Source of the DNA: Ensifer adhaerens | GTDB taxonomy: Bacteria; Pseudomonadota; Alphaproteobacteria; Rhizobiales; Rhizobiaceae | Direction: 5' to 3' | Length of the DNA stretch: 64,000 nt | Assembly: GCF_028993555.1 (NCBI RefSeq) | Contig: NZ_CP118610.1 | Location: forward strand, 1,736,001-1,800,000 | In this document: positions 36,462 to 46,083 of the stretch, piece after piece | How positions within the stretch are numbered: the stretch's first letter is position 1 | Layout of the letters: every line of letters begins with the position of its first letter | The notes under the pieces: generated by a model | Database searches by the model: none | What the model was told of the DNA's origin: nothing | Seen by the model: only the letters and a program-made list of their open reading frames with translations | Made by a program: the position numbers and the translations under genes

Positions 36462-36944
36462 ATGAACAAAAATCAAGTGACGAGCGAACATCATTTTCCC
36501 TGGGACCATCCCCGCTTTCGCAGCTGGATCGCAGTGGCGCGCGCCTGCCAGCTCATGCAGCAGACGGTGACGCGTGAAATCGCCCATCTCGACATCAAGC
36601 CGCCGCACCTCGATATCCTGATCAACCTCTACCGCTTCGACGGCATTTCGCAGCAGGAACTGGCACGCAAACTGCTGGTTGGCCGCTCCAACATGAGCAT
36701 GCTGTTGCCGCAGCTGGAAAAGCGCGGCCTGATCCTGCGCCGCGGCGACGAGAAGGACAAACGGGTGCTCAGGCTGTCGCTGACCCCGGAGGGCCGGTCG
36801 CTGACCGAGGCCGCCATGGAGATCCATACGGCGCTGATCGAAAGATTGCTCGACGACGAGCCGATCGATGATTGCTTGGTGGTCGCCCGATCCATGGAAC
36901 GGCTGATCGGCCTTCTCTTGAAGGAGGAAGGTGAGCTAGCCTGA
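36462..36944 (+). CDS. MarR-family transcriptional regulator
   Basis: 160 residues from ATG 36462. The winged helix is at about 62-125: ISQQELARKLLVGRSNMSMLLPQLEKRGLI, then EKDKRVLRLSLTPEG, the wing of MarR proteins. The frame also runs from ATG 36432 (170 residues), but that start lies inside the operator-like dyad; neither start has a clear ribosome site. It probably represses itself and the divergent hydrolase, relieved by an unknown ligand. Confidence 0.85.
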   Translation: MNKNQVTSEHHFPWDHPRFRSWIAVARACQLMQQTVTREIAHLDIKPPHLDILINLYRFDGISQQELARKLLVGRSNMSMLLPQLEKRGLILRRGDEKDKRVLRLSLTPEGRSLTEAAMEIHTALIERLLDDEPIDDCLVVARSMERLIGLLLKEEGELA

Positions 36945-37057
36945 CGCGGGCGACTGCATGCCTTGGATCTCAAGCGGATCAAGCGACAGGAACATGCGGC
37001 AATCGCGGTGGGACGGCGACCGTTATGCGCCTGGAGGCAGGCGCGACGCGGCGGCAG

Positions 37058-37432
37058 TCAACGTGGCTTCTCGGCCTTGTCGCGCGACATGCCCTTGTCG
37101 GCCAGTTCCTGCTCGTAGGTGGCAAACAGGTCCGCGCCCTTTTCACCGAGCTCGTGCAGATAGCTCCAGGTGAAAATGCCGGTGTCGTGAAAGTCATCAA
37201 AGCCGATGCGTACCGCATAGTTGCCGGTCGGCTGGACCGAGATGATCTGCACGTTGCGCTTGCCTGGCACCGTCACCCGTTGGCCCGGCCCATGGCCCTG
37301 CACTTCGGCAGACGGCGAAAGCACCCGCAGCATCTCCGCCGAGAGATCGAAGGATGCGCCATTATTGAAGGTGACGACGAGCCGATGACGATCCTTGGAG
37401 ACACGCAGTTCCGTCGGCCAAATTTCGCTCAT
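37058..37432 (-). CDS. DUF971 protein
   Basis: 124 residues matching DUF971 (IWPTELRVSKDRHRLVVTF, then IGFDDFHDTGIFTWSYLHELG). Members are small proteins linked to iron-sulfur or molybdenum-cofactor contexts in databases; the function is not established. AGGAG lies upstream of ATG 37432. It is divergent from moaA, across a 250-base gap in which no riboswitch was recognised. Confidence 0.85.
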   Translation of the reverse strand: MSEIWPTELRVSKDRHRLVVTFNNGASFDLSAEMLRVLSPSAEVQGHGPGQRVTVPGKRNVQIISVQPTGNYAVRIGFDDFHDTGIFTWSYLHELGEKGADLFATYEQELADKGMSRDKAEKPR

Positions 37433-37682
37433 ATTGCCTGCTCCTGTTCGCGAACGGCAAACGCGATGCCGTCCATTCGCCGTGATCCGCTGAAGGTTCA
37501 TCGCACCATGCTTGCTGAAACCTCCTATCCCTGAAGCGGCTTTGACTTCGGGACAAGTATGCACTAGCGCAGAAATCGGCTGGCGAGAATTACCCTGCTC
37601 TTCCGATCAACACTTTGCGACAGTATGCGCCTTGACGCGAGCAGGTTCGACGACGACATTGAAAGCGCTGGGAGAAAGACGT

Positions 37683-38732
37683 TTGAACACAGCCACGATA
37701 GATAGGTACGGCGCTGCGCCGCTAGAGCAGAATATTGCTCCGATGATCGACCCATTCGGCCGGGCGATCACCTATCTGCGCGTGTCCGTGACCGATCGCT
37801 GCGATTTCCGCTGCACCTATTGCATGGCGGAACACATGACCTTCCTGCCGAAGAAGGATCTGCTGACGCTTGAAGAATTACAGCGGCTCTGTTCCGCCTT
37901 CATCGCCAAGGGCGTGCGCAAGCTGCGGCTCACCGGCGGTGAACCGCTGGTGCGCAAGAACATCATGTTTCTGGTGCGCGAACTCGGCAAGGAGATCGAT
38001 GCCGGTCGACTCGACGAACTGACGCTGACGACCAATGGCTCGCAACTGGCGAAATATGCGGCAGAGCTCGCCGACTGCGGCGTCAAGCGCATCAACGTCT
38101 CGCTCGACACGCTCGATCCGGCAAAATTCCATCACATTACCCGCTGGGGTGATCTCTCCAAGGTCATGGAAGGCATCGACGCGGCCCAGGCCGCCGGCCT
38201 CAAGATCAAGATCAACGCGGTGGCGCTGAAGGGTTTCAACGACGCCGAGATCCCGGATCTCATGTGCTGGGCCCACGGCCGCGGCATGGATCTGACGCTG
38301 ATCGAAACCATGCCGATGGGCGAGATCGAGGAAGACCGCACCGACCACTACATGCCCCTCTCCGAGATGCGCCGGCAATTGGAAGAGAGATTCACCTTCT
38401 CCGATATTCCCTATCGCACCGGTGGCCCTGCCCGCTATCTCGAGGTCGCCGAAACCGGCGGACGGCTCGGCCTGATCACGCCGATGACGCATAACTTCTG
38501 CGAGAGCTGCAACCGCGTTCGCCTCACCTGCACCGGCACGCTCTACATGTGCCTCGGCCAGAACGATGCCGCTGACCTGCGCACTGCGCTCAGGGCCTCC
38601 GAAGACGATGCCTATCTGAGCCAGGTGATCGACGAAGCGATCGGCCGCAAGCCGAAGGGCCACGACTTCATCATCGACCGGGAGCACAATCGCCCGGCCG
38701 TCGCCCGCCACATGAGCGTCACCGGCGGCTGA
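37683..38732 (+). CDS. moaA: GTP 3',8-cyclase (molybdenum cofactor biosynthesis protein A)
   Basis: 349 residues from a TTG at 37683, which has GGGAGA seven bases upstream; the ATG at 37743 would drop 20 residues. Radical-SAM motif CDFRCTYC at the N-terminus, a GGEPL SAM site, and a second cluster-binding set [18 protein letters not shown] near the end, plus the C-terminal Gly-Gly (SVTGG) needed in MoaA. It converts GTP to the cyclised precursor of molybdopterin. moaC is not adjacent; mobA and mobB follow 4-5 kb on. Confidence 0.94.
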   Translation: MNTATIDRYGAAPLEQNIAPMIDPFGRAITYLRVSVTDRCDFRCTYCMAEHMTFLPKKDLLTLEELQRLCSAFIAKGVRKLRLTGGEPLVRKNIMFLVRELGKEIDAGRLDELTLTTNGSQLAKYAAELADCGVKRINVSLDTLDPAKFHHITRWGDLSKVMEGIDAAQAAGLKIKINAVALKGFNDAEIPDLMCWAHGRGMDLTLIETMPMGEIEEDRTDHYMPLSEMRRQLEERFTFSDIPYRTGGPARYLEVAETGGRLGLITPMTHNFCESCNRVRLTCTGTLYMCLGQNDAADLRTALRASEDDAYLSQVIDEAIGRKPKGHDFIIDREHNRPAVARHMSVTGG

Positions 38733-38879
38733 TCGTACTTTTCCTTGATTGGGAATCTACAGCGCCGCACGGCTTTTGCGTGGCGCAAGGTTCGCTGTGC
38801 ACTTCGAACACCTACAGCTTTTGTCCGTAGTCGGCTGCGCCGTGAAGAACATGCGGGGCATGGCTGGCGCTTGAAATTT

Positions 38880-39085
38880 CCGGCAGGCGGCCCCTCTTCC
38901 GCCTGCCGGCATCTTCTCCCTCATCAGGGGAGAAGCGTGAGGAGAAATCGTCGTCCCCCTCACGGTATTCCACATCGATATGGGCAGAGCCCTTGCCGCG
39001 ACCTCAGCCGAGGTCAGTCCATGCCGTTGGACAGGTCCCTCTCCCCGCCAGCGGGGAAAGGGTGATGATGAGGGCCAGCCGCCGG
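38880..39085. repeat. RIME-like palindromic intergenic element
   Basis: Three hairpins lie in the 380-base gap between moaA and the chemoreceptor gene. One has perfect 11-base arms CCGGCAGGCGG/CCGCCTGCCGG (38880-38909), the second pairs CTTCTCCC/GGGAGAAG (38913-38935), and the third is CTCTCCCCGCCAGCGGGGA at about 39040-39060. Sequences of this kind are typical of rhizobial intergenic mosaic elements (recalled, not compared). They may also end transcription of the convergent genes. Confidence 0.6.
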
Positions 39086-39112
39086 CGACAAAGGCCGCCA
39101 GGCCGGCCGGGA

Positions 39113-41656
39113 TCAGGCAGCGTAGCTCCGACGCCGCTGCGCCTGCGCACCGATACCATCGGTGCCGGTCCGGAAACGCTCGATCTTTTCGTTGAGCATT
39201 TCCACCTGCCGGCGCAGGCCATGGATCTCGGCAGTATTCTCCTCGACCATGGCGGCGTTCTGCTGAGTGATCAGCTCGACCTCGTGCACGGCCGAGTTCA
39301 CCTCGTTGAGGCCCGTGTACTGGTCGGCGGCCGAAGCCTCGATGTTGCTGACGAGGTCGTGGATCGTAGTGATGTGGCTGTTGATGACGGTGAGCGCATC
39401 GCCGGTTTCCTGCACCAGAGCCACGCCGCTCCTCACCTGTGCCGAACTCTCGGAGATCAGCCCCTTGATCTCGCGGGCAGCTCCTGCGCAACGCTGGGCA
39501 AGCTCGCGCACTTCCTGCGCCACGACGGCAAAGCCGCGGCCCGCCTCGCCTGCCCGCGCCGCCTCGACGCCGGCATTGAGAGCCAGAAGATTCGTCTGGA
39601 AGGCGATCTCGTCGATGACGCCGATGATCGTGCTGATCTTTTCAGACGAGCGGTTGATTTCTGCCATCGCGTCGATCGCCTTGGCGACCACCTGACCGGA
39701 ATGCTTGGCATAGGAGTTGGTTTCGCCGACCGAAACCGTTGTCTTGCGGGCGCTGTCGGCCGTCGCACGGACGATCTCCGTCAATTGGCGAAGTGCCCGT
39801 GAGCTTTCCTCGAGCGCAGCAGCCTGCTGCTCGGTGCGGCGTGCCAGGTCGTCCGCCGATGATGCAAGGTTCCCGGTACCGCCGGTGATCTCGCCGGTGA
39901 CGACGCGGACGTCGGCCAGCGTCGCCCTGAGCGCCTCCACCGCATTGTTGTAGGTACGGGCCATGATGACATAGTCGGCCGGCAGGTCTTCGGCCATGCC
40001 TTCCTCGAGGTTTCCGTCAGCGAGGGCTGCCAGAACATCCGAGAGCGCGTTCAGCGCCTGCATCTGCTCGGCTTCGATCCGGGCACGCTCTGCGGCGCGG
40101 CGCGCCTCCTCATCGGCTGACAGCGCGCGTGCGGCTTCGGCCTCGCGTCCCAGTCGCACGTTCTCGACGGCATTGTCGCGGAACACGGCGACCGAGCGCA
40201 CCATGTCGCCGATTTCGTCGCCGCGGTTGCGGCCCTCGATGGCAACCTCGAGATCGCCATTGGCAAGCCGGGTCATCGTTTCGGTCACGCGCTTTAGCGG
40301 GCCGCGCAAAGTCTCGACCAACATCAGGCCGCCGATGATGGCAAGCAACGTGCCGGCAATCATGGCAACGATGGAGATATCGGCCGAACGCTGGCTGTCG
40401 ACCTTGCCCGCTTCCTGCGCACTGCTGACGAAGCTTTCGAGCGTGGTGCTGGCCGTGGCCACGAGGGCCGAGGCTTCCGCCTTCGCTGCCTGCCAGCGAC
40501 CGCCGACATCGATCAGCGCCGCAGTGCCCTTGTCGATATTGTCGAGCGAGGGGCCGAGCTTCGCCGGAAGATCGCGGAGCGCCGCGTTCTTGCCACCGAG
40601 TTCGCCGAGCTTGCCCGCCGTTTCGCGAACCGCCTGGAGGTCGGCCATGACCGGCTCGCGGCCCGCCGCATCGAGCTTGCGATGCAACTCGCTGATATGC
40701 AACCGCGTGCTGTCGAGCCCCTTGAAGGTGTCGCCCATCAGCGCGATCAGCGTCTTCAACTGCGAAATCTCGGCATCCATGCCGACGAAGCGCTTGGCCG
40801 CCGTGTCCGAATTCTTGGCGGCTTCCTTGGCGAAGTCCGCTTCATACTTGGAGAACTTGCTGAGGATCGGCACCAGCGCGTTCTTCTTCGCCTCGCTGTC
40901 TTCGGCACCGGCAAGGATCGCCTGAACCTTGAGCGCCTGCTCCTTCACTTCCGCAATCGGTGCCTGCACCTTTTCCGAGGCGATCTTTTCCGCCTCGTCG
41001 ATCTGCTTCAGGAGATGCGGCAAGAGCTTGCCCGCCTGGTCAATCTTGGCGTCCGGATTGACGGCCATGGTTACCGGCAGGCGGAATTTCTTGATGCGCT
41101 CGGCAAGGCCCTGGTAGGCGGCGGCATCGAAGAGCAGCGCCTTGGCGAAGGCTTCCTTCTCACCGGATTCCTTGCGGATGATGTCGATCTGCTTGTAGGC
41201 GGTGTTGCCCTGCTCGGTCATGTCGGCAAGCGCCGCTTCGAGCGACGCCGTCACCTGGTCCCGTTCGAGCTTGGTCGCCCAGAGCTTGTCTGTCTGGCTG
41301 CGCATCGTGCCACCCAGCGCCAGCACCGAGGCGATCTCCGCCTTGTCCTGACCACGCGTCAGAAGGCCGTCGAGCGCTCTCACGCCGCTTTCCTGCTCGT
41401 CGATCTGGCCCGCGAGTGCCGTTTTCGTTTCCTCGCTCGGCGCATCGGCAAAGGCCTGCAGCGCGCTGCGGAGCGCCTGGAAATCCGAGAGGTTGTTGAT
41501 GGTTTCCCGCGTCACGGTCATATGCCCGTTGAGCGTGCGAGCAGTGAAGAAGCCAATGAGACCAATACCGGCGATCAGCGCCACGAGCGGAACCACGAAA
41601 AGCAGAACCTTGGTGACGATCCGCAAGCGCTGCAGCAGGCGATCGATGAAAGACAT
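39113..41656 (-). CDS. Methyl-accepting chemotaxis protein
   Basis: 847 residues. A transmembrane helix at about 14-36 is followed by a long helical periplasmic sensor (about 40-410, helical-bimodular type), a second helix at about 425-450, a HAMP domain (about 450-505) and a methyl-accepting signalling domain (about 570-830) with EIAFQTNLLALNAGVEAARAGEAGRGFAVVA. It relays ligand binding to CheA/CheW. The C-terminus ends RSYAA, without a CheR-docking pentapeptide of the usual NWETF kind. AGGGGTG lies upstream of the ATG. Confidence 0.9.
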   Translation of the reverse strand: MSFIDRLLQRLRIVTKVLLFVVPLVALIAGIGLIGFFTARTLNGHMTVTRETINNLSDFQALRSALQAFADAPSEETKTALAGQIDEQESGVRALDGLLTRGQDKAEIASVLALGGTMRSQTDKLWATKLERDQVTASLEAALADMTEQGNTAYKQIDIIRKESGEKEAFAKALLFDAAAYQGLAERIKKFRLPVTMAVNPDAKIDQAGKLLPHLLKQIDEAEKIASEKVQAPIAEVKEQALKVQAILAGAEDSEAKKNALVPILSKFSKYEADFAKEAAKNSDTAAKRFVGMDAEISQLKTLIALMGDTFKGLDSTRLHISELHRKLDAAGREPVMADLQAVRETAGKLGELGGKNAALRDLPAKLGPSLDNIDKGTAALIDVGGRWQAAKAEASALVATASTTLESFVSSAQEAGKVDSQRSADISIVAMIAGTLLAIIGGLMLVETLRGPLKRVTETMTRLANGDLEVAIEGRNRGDEIGDMVRSVAVFRDNAVENVRLGREAEAARALSADEEARRAAERARIEAEQMQALNALSDVLAALADGNLEEGMAEDLPADYVIMARTYNNAVEALRATLADVRVVTGEITGGTGNLASSADDLARRTEQQAAALEESSRALRQLTEIVRATADSARKTTVSVGETNSYAKHSGQVVAKAIDAMAEINRSSEKISTIIGVIDEIAFQTNLLALNAGVEAARAGEAGRGFAVVAQEVRELAQRCAGAAREIKGLISESSAQVRSGVALVQETGDALTVINSHITTIHDLVSNIEASAADQYTGLNEVNSAVHEVELITQQNAAMVEENTAEIHGLRRQVEMLNEKIERFRTGTDGIGAQAQRRRSYAA

Positions 41657-42101
41657 TGCGCACCCCTGAATTATTCTTATGGGAAGCAGGCCCGCGCGGC
41701 GGCATTCTTGGTGGAAACACCGATGGGACGAATGCCATAGGCTCTCCCAAGCCCTTGGCAGACATCCCTGGAATGGCCACCCTGCAAGGTTAATTGCGGC
41801 GCCACCCCGCCGATCGCGTCATGCGAATGGATGCGGAATTGTGGCGACGATAGGCAGCGAAACTTAAGATTCCGCGAATAAGCTCATGTTCGCGAGCGGC
41901 GGTTTTACCAGCTGACTTCAGTCTTCCTGGCAGTTGACCCCGGCCTTTCTATTTGCGCTGAAAGAAAAAGCGACTGGCGCGTGCGAAGCCGTTTGCACAA
42001 GACCTCGGCCGATGCTTAAACATTGGGCGATCCCATCTCGTGGATTCGCCTCCCATCCGTCGACAGCGAAGCCCGCTCGCCGGCGCCGCAGGACAGCCAG
42101 C
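41657..42101. other. Non-coding gap between the chemoreceptor and EamA genes
   Basis: About 445 bases between divergent starts. It holds both promoters. Frames here (including one from 41934 that runs into the EamA gene) lack family resemblance, and no dyad, repeat or RNA gene stood out. Confidence 0.5.
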
Positions 42102-43010
42102 ATGCACGCCTCCACCAATTTCCGTGGCATTCTTTTCATGTGCCTGGCGATGGTCACGTTCTCCTGCAACGACGCCCTGGTCAAATCCGTCACCGGTGCG
42201 ATGAATGTGGGCCAGATCATCTTCGTGCGCGGGCTGCTGACCACGCTGATGGTCGTGCTCGCAGCCTGGCAGTTTCGCGCCTTTCGGCCGCTGCGCACCC
42301 TGATGAGGCCGGTGATCCTGCTGCGCATCGCGATGGAGGCACTGGCCTCGGTCACCTACATCTCCGCGCTTGGCCAGATCCCGCTCGCCAATGCCTCGGC
42401 GATCATGCAGGCGCTGCCTCTGGCGGTCACGCTCGGCGCCGCCCTCTTTCTCGGAGAACCGGTCGGCTGGCGGCGCTGGACGGCGATCATCGCCGGTTTC
42501 ATCGGCGTGCTGATCGTGCTTCGCCCCGGTCCAGAGGGCTTCACGCCGGCGGCGCTGACCGTCGTCGCCTGTGTGTTCGTGACCGCGACACGCGATCTCT
42601 GTACGCGGCGCATCGGCCATGAGGTGCCCTCGCTCTACATCACCGTGTCCACCTCGCTCGTCACGACCATCGTCGGCGCCGTTCTCATCCAGCCGATGGG
42701 TGGCTGGCAGCCGATGTCGGCGACGACACTCAGTCACATCGCCGCCGCGAGCATCCTGTTGATGCTCGGTTACCAGACGATCGTGCTGGCAATGCGCGCT
42801 GGCGATATTTCTGTCATCGCGCCCTTCCGCTACACCAGCCTGATCTGGTCGATCGCGATCGGCATCTTCTTCTTTGCGGAAGTACCGGACACCTGGATGC
42901 TGGTCGGCGTTGCGGTCATCATCGGTTCGGGCCTCTACACCTTCTACCGCGAGACCTTGCGTGGCCGGAAAGCTGTTGCCCAGCGCTCGCTGACCGGCCC
43001 GCTGGAATAG
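42102..43010 (+). CDS. EamA-family (DMT) transporter
   Basis: 302 residues with ten predicted transmembrane segments in two EamA repeats, the usual drug/metabolite transporter layout; typical patches are LIPLANASAIMQALPLAVTLG-like and GYQTIVLAMRAGDISVIAPFRY. The direction and substrate are unknown. ATG 42102 has AGGACAGCC upstream; an earlier start at 41934 gives an Arg-rich, non-family extension. mobA starts 10 bases after it, so the three genes EamA-mobA-mobB probably form an operon. Confidence 0.85.
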   Translation: MHASTNFRGILFMCLAMVTFSCNDALVKSVTGAMNVGQIIFVRGLLTTLMVVLAAWQFRAFRPLRTLMRPVILLRIAMEALASVTYISALGQIPLANASAIMQALPLAVTLGAALFLGEPVGWRRWTAIIAGFIGVLIVLRPGPEGFTPAALTVVACVFVTATRDLCTRRIGHEVPSLYITVSTSLVTTIVGAVLIQPMGGWQPMSATTLSHIAAASILLMLGYQTIVLAMRAGDISVIAPFRYTSLIWSIAIGIFFFAEVPDTWMLVGVAVIIGSGLYTFYRETLRGRKAVAQRSLTGPLE

Positions 43011-43020
43011 GAGCCGCCCG

Positions 43021-43680
43021 ATGCTGGACACGTCACCCCTGATCAGCACCCCCCTACCGGCCGTCATCCTCGCCGGCGGATTGTCGCGCCGTATGGGAAG
43101 CCCGAAGTCTCGCCTTTCCCTGGGTGGCAGCACGATGCTTGCGCGGATCATCGAGCGCCTTCGGCCCCAGGTTACGAATGTCGCGGTCAACCTCAATACC
43201 GAACCACCGGACGGGTCGATCGGCGACCTTGCCGTGATTGCCGACACGGTTCCAGGCTTTCTCGGGCCGCTCGCCGGCGTGCTGACGGCCATGCGCCATG
43301 TGGCGGCGAGCACGCCGAAAGCATCCCATGTCGTGGTCGTTCCGACCGACACGCCTTTCTTTCCGGACGACCTCGTCGCACGACTGATCGGCGCCCTGAC
43401 CCGGCGTCAACAGATTGCCGTTGCGGCATCCGCCGGCCAGATGCATCCGCTGTTCGCACTCTGGCCAGTTGCGCTCGCGGACGATCTGGAGAGTTGGATG
43501 AAGAACGACCCGAAGCGGCGCGTCCGTGCCTTTATCGAACGCCATGCCTCGGTAACGGTCGATTTTCCGGTCATCATGACGTCGAAGGGTGCGTTTGATC
43601 CCTTCTTCAACGTCAACACGCCTGCGGATCTCACCGAGGCGGAGGAATGGTTGAATTTGTTCGAAGGTGGAAAAGCATGA
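43021..43680 (+). CDS. mobA: Molybdenum cofactor guanylyltransferase
   Basis: 219 residues. The nucleotide-binding motif LAGGLSRRMGSPKSRL (about 18-33) and FLGPLAGVLTAM are those of MobA, which joins GMP to molybdopterin to make the bis-MGD cofactor. A PTDTPFF stretch supplies the acidic Mg site. It overlaps mobB by four bases (ATGA), so the two are co-translated. Acceptors such as nitrate or formate enzymes are not in the window. Confidence 0.93.
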   Translation: MLDTSPLISTPLPAVILAGGLSRRMGSPKSRLSLGGSTMLARIIERLRPQVTNVAVNLNTEPPDGSIGDLAVIADTVPGFLGPLAGVLTAMRHVAASTPKASHVVVVPTDTPFFPDDLVARLIGALTRRQQIAVAASAGQMHPLFALWPVALADDLESWMKNDPKRRVRAFIERHASVTVDFPVIMTSKGAFDPFFNVNTPADLTEAEEWLNLFEGGKA

Positions 43681-44204
43681 GCGCGATGAAGATTTTCGGC
43701 ATCGCCGGCTGGAAGAACTCCGGCAAGACCGGGCTGATGGTGCGGCTCGTCACGGAATTGACGCAGCGTGGCTATGTCGTTTCCACCGTCAAGCACGCGC
43801 ACCACGATTTCGACATCGACAAGGTCGGCGCCGACAGCTACCGCCATCGCGAGGCCGGCGCCCATGAGGTGACGATCGTCTCCGGCACGCGTTTTGCCAT
43901 CATGCATGAATTGCGCGGTGCACCGGAGCCTTCCTTCGAGGATATCCTTGCACGGCTTGCCCCTTGCGACCTCGTGCTCGTCGAAGGCTACAAACGCGAA
44001 CCGATCCCGAAGATCGAAGCGCGACGCCTTGAATCGGCGAACCGCGAGCCACTGGCCCCCACTGATCCCCACATCTGCGCGATTGCGGCCGATCACCGGG
44101 TCGCTGACAGCGACCTTCCGGTCTTTGACCTCGACGACACCACGGCGATCGCCGATTTCGTCGAGAACGTCGTAAACCTGCAGCGCAAGGACACCTCTTC
44201 CTGA
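43677..44204 (+). CDS. mobB: Molybdopterin-guanine dinucleotide biosynthesis adaptor MobB
   Basis: 175 residues. The P-loop GWKNSGKTGLM (about 9-19) and the pattern TVKHAHHDFDIDKVGADSYRHREAGA are diagnostic. MobB binds GTP and helps MobA, although it is not essential in E. coli. The start at 43677 overlaps the mobA stop in an ATGA. Converges on the frameshifted Sel1-repeat gene with 21 bases between. Confidence 0.93.
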   Translation: MSAMKIFGIAGWKNSGKTGLMVRLVTELTQRGYVVSTVKHAHHDFDIDKVGADSYRHREAGAHEVTIVSGTRFAIMHELRGAPEPSFEDILARLAPCDLVLVEGYKREPIPKIEARRLESANREPLAPTDPHICAIAADHRVADSDLPVFDLDDTTAIADFVENVVNLQRKDTSS

Positions 44205-44225
44205 CCAAAGAGCCAGGGGCCAGGG

Positions 44226-45823
44226 TCACGGCTTCTGGGCGTCGCGATACTCTTTCGGTAGCCCGTCGAGCAGTTGCTGCGCCTTCTGCATCCCTTGCGC
44301 AGCCGCCTTGGCATACCATTTCGCGGCAGCCGAAAGATCCTTCTCCACCCCGTCACCTCTGGCATAGGCGATGCCGAGATTGAACTGCGCGTCGGCATTT
44401 CCCTGTTCGGCGGCCTTGCGGAACCACCTGACGGCAGCCGCAGCGTCGATTTCAGCGCCGATACCACTGAGATAGGCCATGCCAAGTTGGTACTGCGCCA
44501 GGGCATAGCCCTGCTCGGCCGAAAGCTTGTAGAGCCGCGCCGCTTCCTTCACGTTCTTCTCGAGACCCTGGCCGTTGGCATACATGACCGCCAGGTTGAA
44601 TTGCCCCTTGGGATCTCCGCGCTCTGCGAGCTTCAGGAACCAGTGGTGCGCTTCCGCGTAGTTTTCAGCAACGCCATCCCCCCTAAGATACATGACGCCG
44701 ACATTCATCTGGGCCTGCGGATTGCCCTGCATTGCCGCCTTCAGGAACAACTCGAACGCCCGAGCCTTATCCTTCCTGACGCCGCGCCCCAGCATATGGA
44801 GGATCGCCAGATCCACCTGCGCCGAGGCCATGCCCGGTCGGCCGCCTTGCGGCACCAGGTCACCGCCTCCCGATCGTCGCGCCCGACGCCGAAGGCCCGC
44901 ACGTAAACACCGCAGAGCAGGTTCTGCGCGTCCTTGTGGCCGGCGTCCGCCGCAGGCCGAAGCCAGCGAACGCCCTCCTTGGCATTGACCCGCCCGGCCT
45001 CATTGTTGAAATAGAGCCGGCCGGCATTCGCTTGGCCGTCAACATCTCCCTGCTCGGCCGCGCGCAGATACCAGCGCAGCGCTTCGGCCAGATTGCGTTC
45101 GACACCAGCCCCTTTCTCGTACATGAAGCCGAGATTGTACTGAGCGCGAGCCTCGCCGGCGATCGCGGTTCGCGACGTCCACCGATAGGCTTCCGCGTCA
45201 TTCTTCAGCGTGCCGTTTCCTTGAAAATAGGCGATGGACAGATTGTGCATTGCCATGACCAGACCCTGGTCCGCCGCCTTCCTATACCATTCAAGGGCCG
45301 CGGCCGCATCGCGCGTCGTGCCGCGCCCCTCCTGAAGCAGGTAACCGAGGTTGTATTGGGCCAAGGCATACCCCTGTTCCGCTGCCAGCCGATAGTAGGC
45401 AACGGCCTGCGCGTCGTCCTTGGCGACACCAAACCCATTTTCGTAGTGGACCCCGAGATTGTATTGGGCGGCCGGTGTGTTCTGATCGGCGGCGAGACGG
45501 AACCAGCGCAGCGCCTCGGCATAGTTCTGCTTCACGCCATCGGCACCGTTGAAATAGATCGCACCAAGCAAGAACTGCGCTTTCGCGTTGCCCTTCTCGG
45601 CCGGCGTGCGATACCAGCCGATGGCCTTCATGACGTCGCGCGCAACGCCCTCGCCGGTCTGATAGCGCATGCCCACATCCACCTGCGCCTCGACATCGCC
45701 CGCTTCCGCACGCTCCTGCACCTGCTCGAACGGTGCCAATGCCGTGCCTGCGCCATCGGCACGCGCGGCCAAGCAAACCTGCAACAGCAACGCGACGACG
45801 AGCCCAAAGACGATACGTTTCAT
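44226..45823 (-). pseudogene. Sel1-repeat protein gene with a frameshift
   Basis: Two overlapping frames together encode one Sel1-repeat protein of about 530 residues with a signal peptide (MKRIVFGLVVALLLQVCLAARADG). The first frame runs from 45823 (GGAGGG upstream) and goes off course after WCRKAADR near 44834. The second resumes as GMASAQVDLAILHMLGRGV. Adding one G in the run at about 44833-44836 restores the frame, giving more than ten TPR-like Sel1 repeats (pattern AQYNLGxxYExGxGV). The product would be periplasmic, of the kind that regulates exopolysaccharide in rhizobia (ExoR-like), but the identity is not shown. Sequencing error is possible. Confidence 0.75.
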
Positions 45824-46083
45824 CCATCCCTCCAAGCCAGGCGCCTAGCGCCACCAGCCTATGGAGAGACTCCGGCAACGGAAAATGGATTTCGACAGAC
45901 CGCTTCGACGCGTCGAGCAATGGCCTTTCATAGCCACGAAGCAAGCTGTATTTGGCCGCGCAATTCACCGCACTTGCAGAGCATGGAACGCCGCCATACT
46001 CTGAAAATGTCGGACGCCAAGGATGTCGTCCGGCACCGTCCACTCTCTGACGGATATTTTCAGCCGCTAGCCGCCAATGGCCG

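Noticed and set aside
41949..43352. Long minus-strand frame opposite the EamA and mobA genes
   Set aside because: His/Arg-rich shadow with no motifs; the plus-strand genes have membrane segments and the MobA signature.
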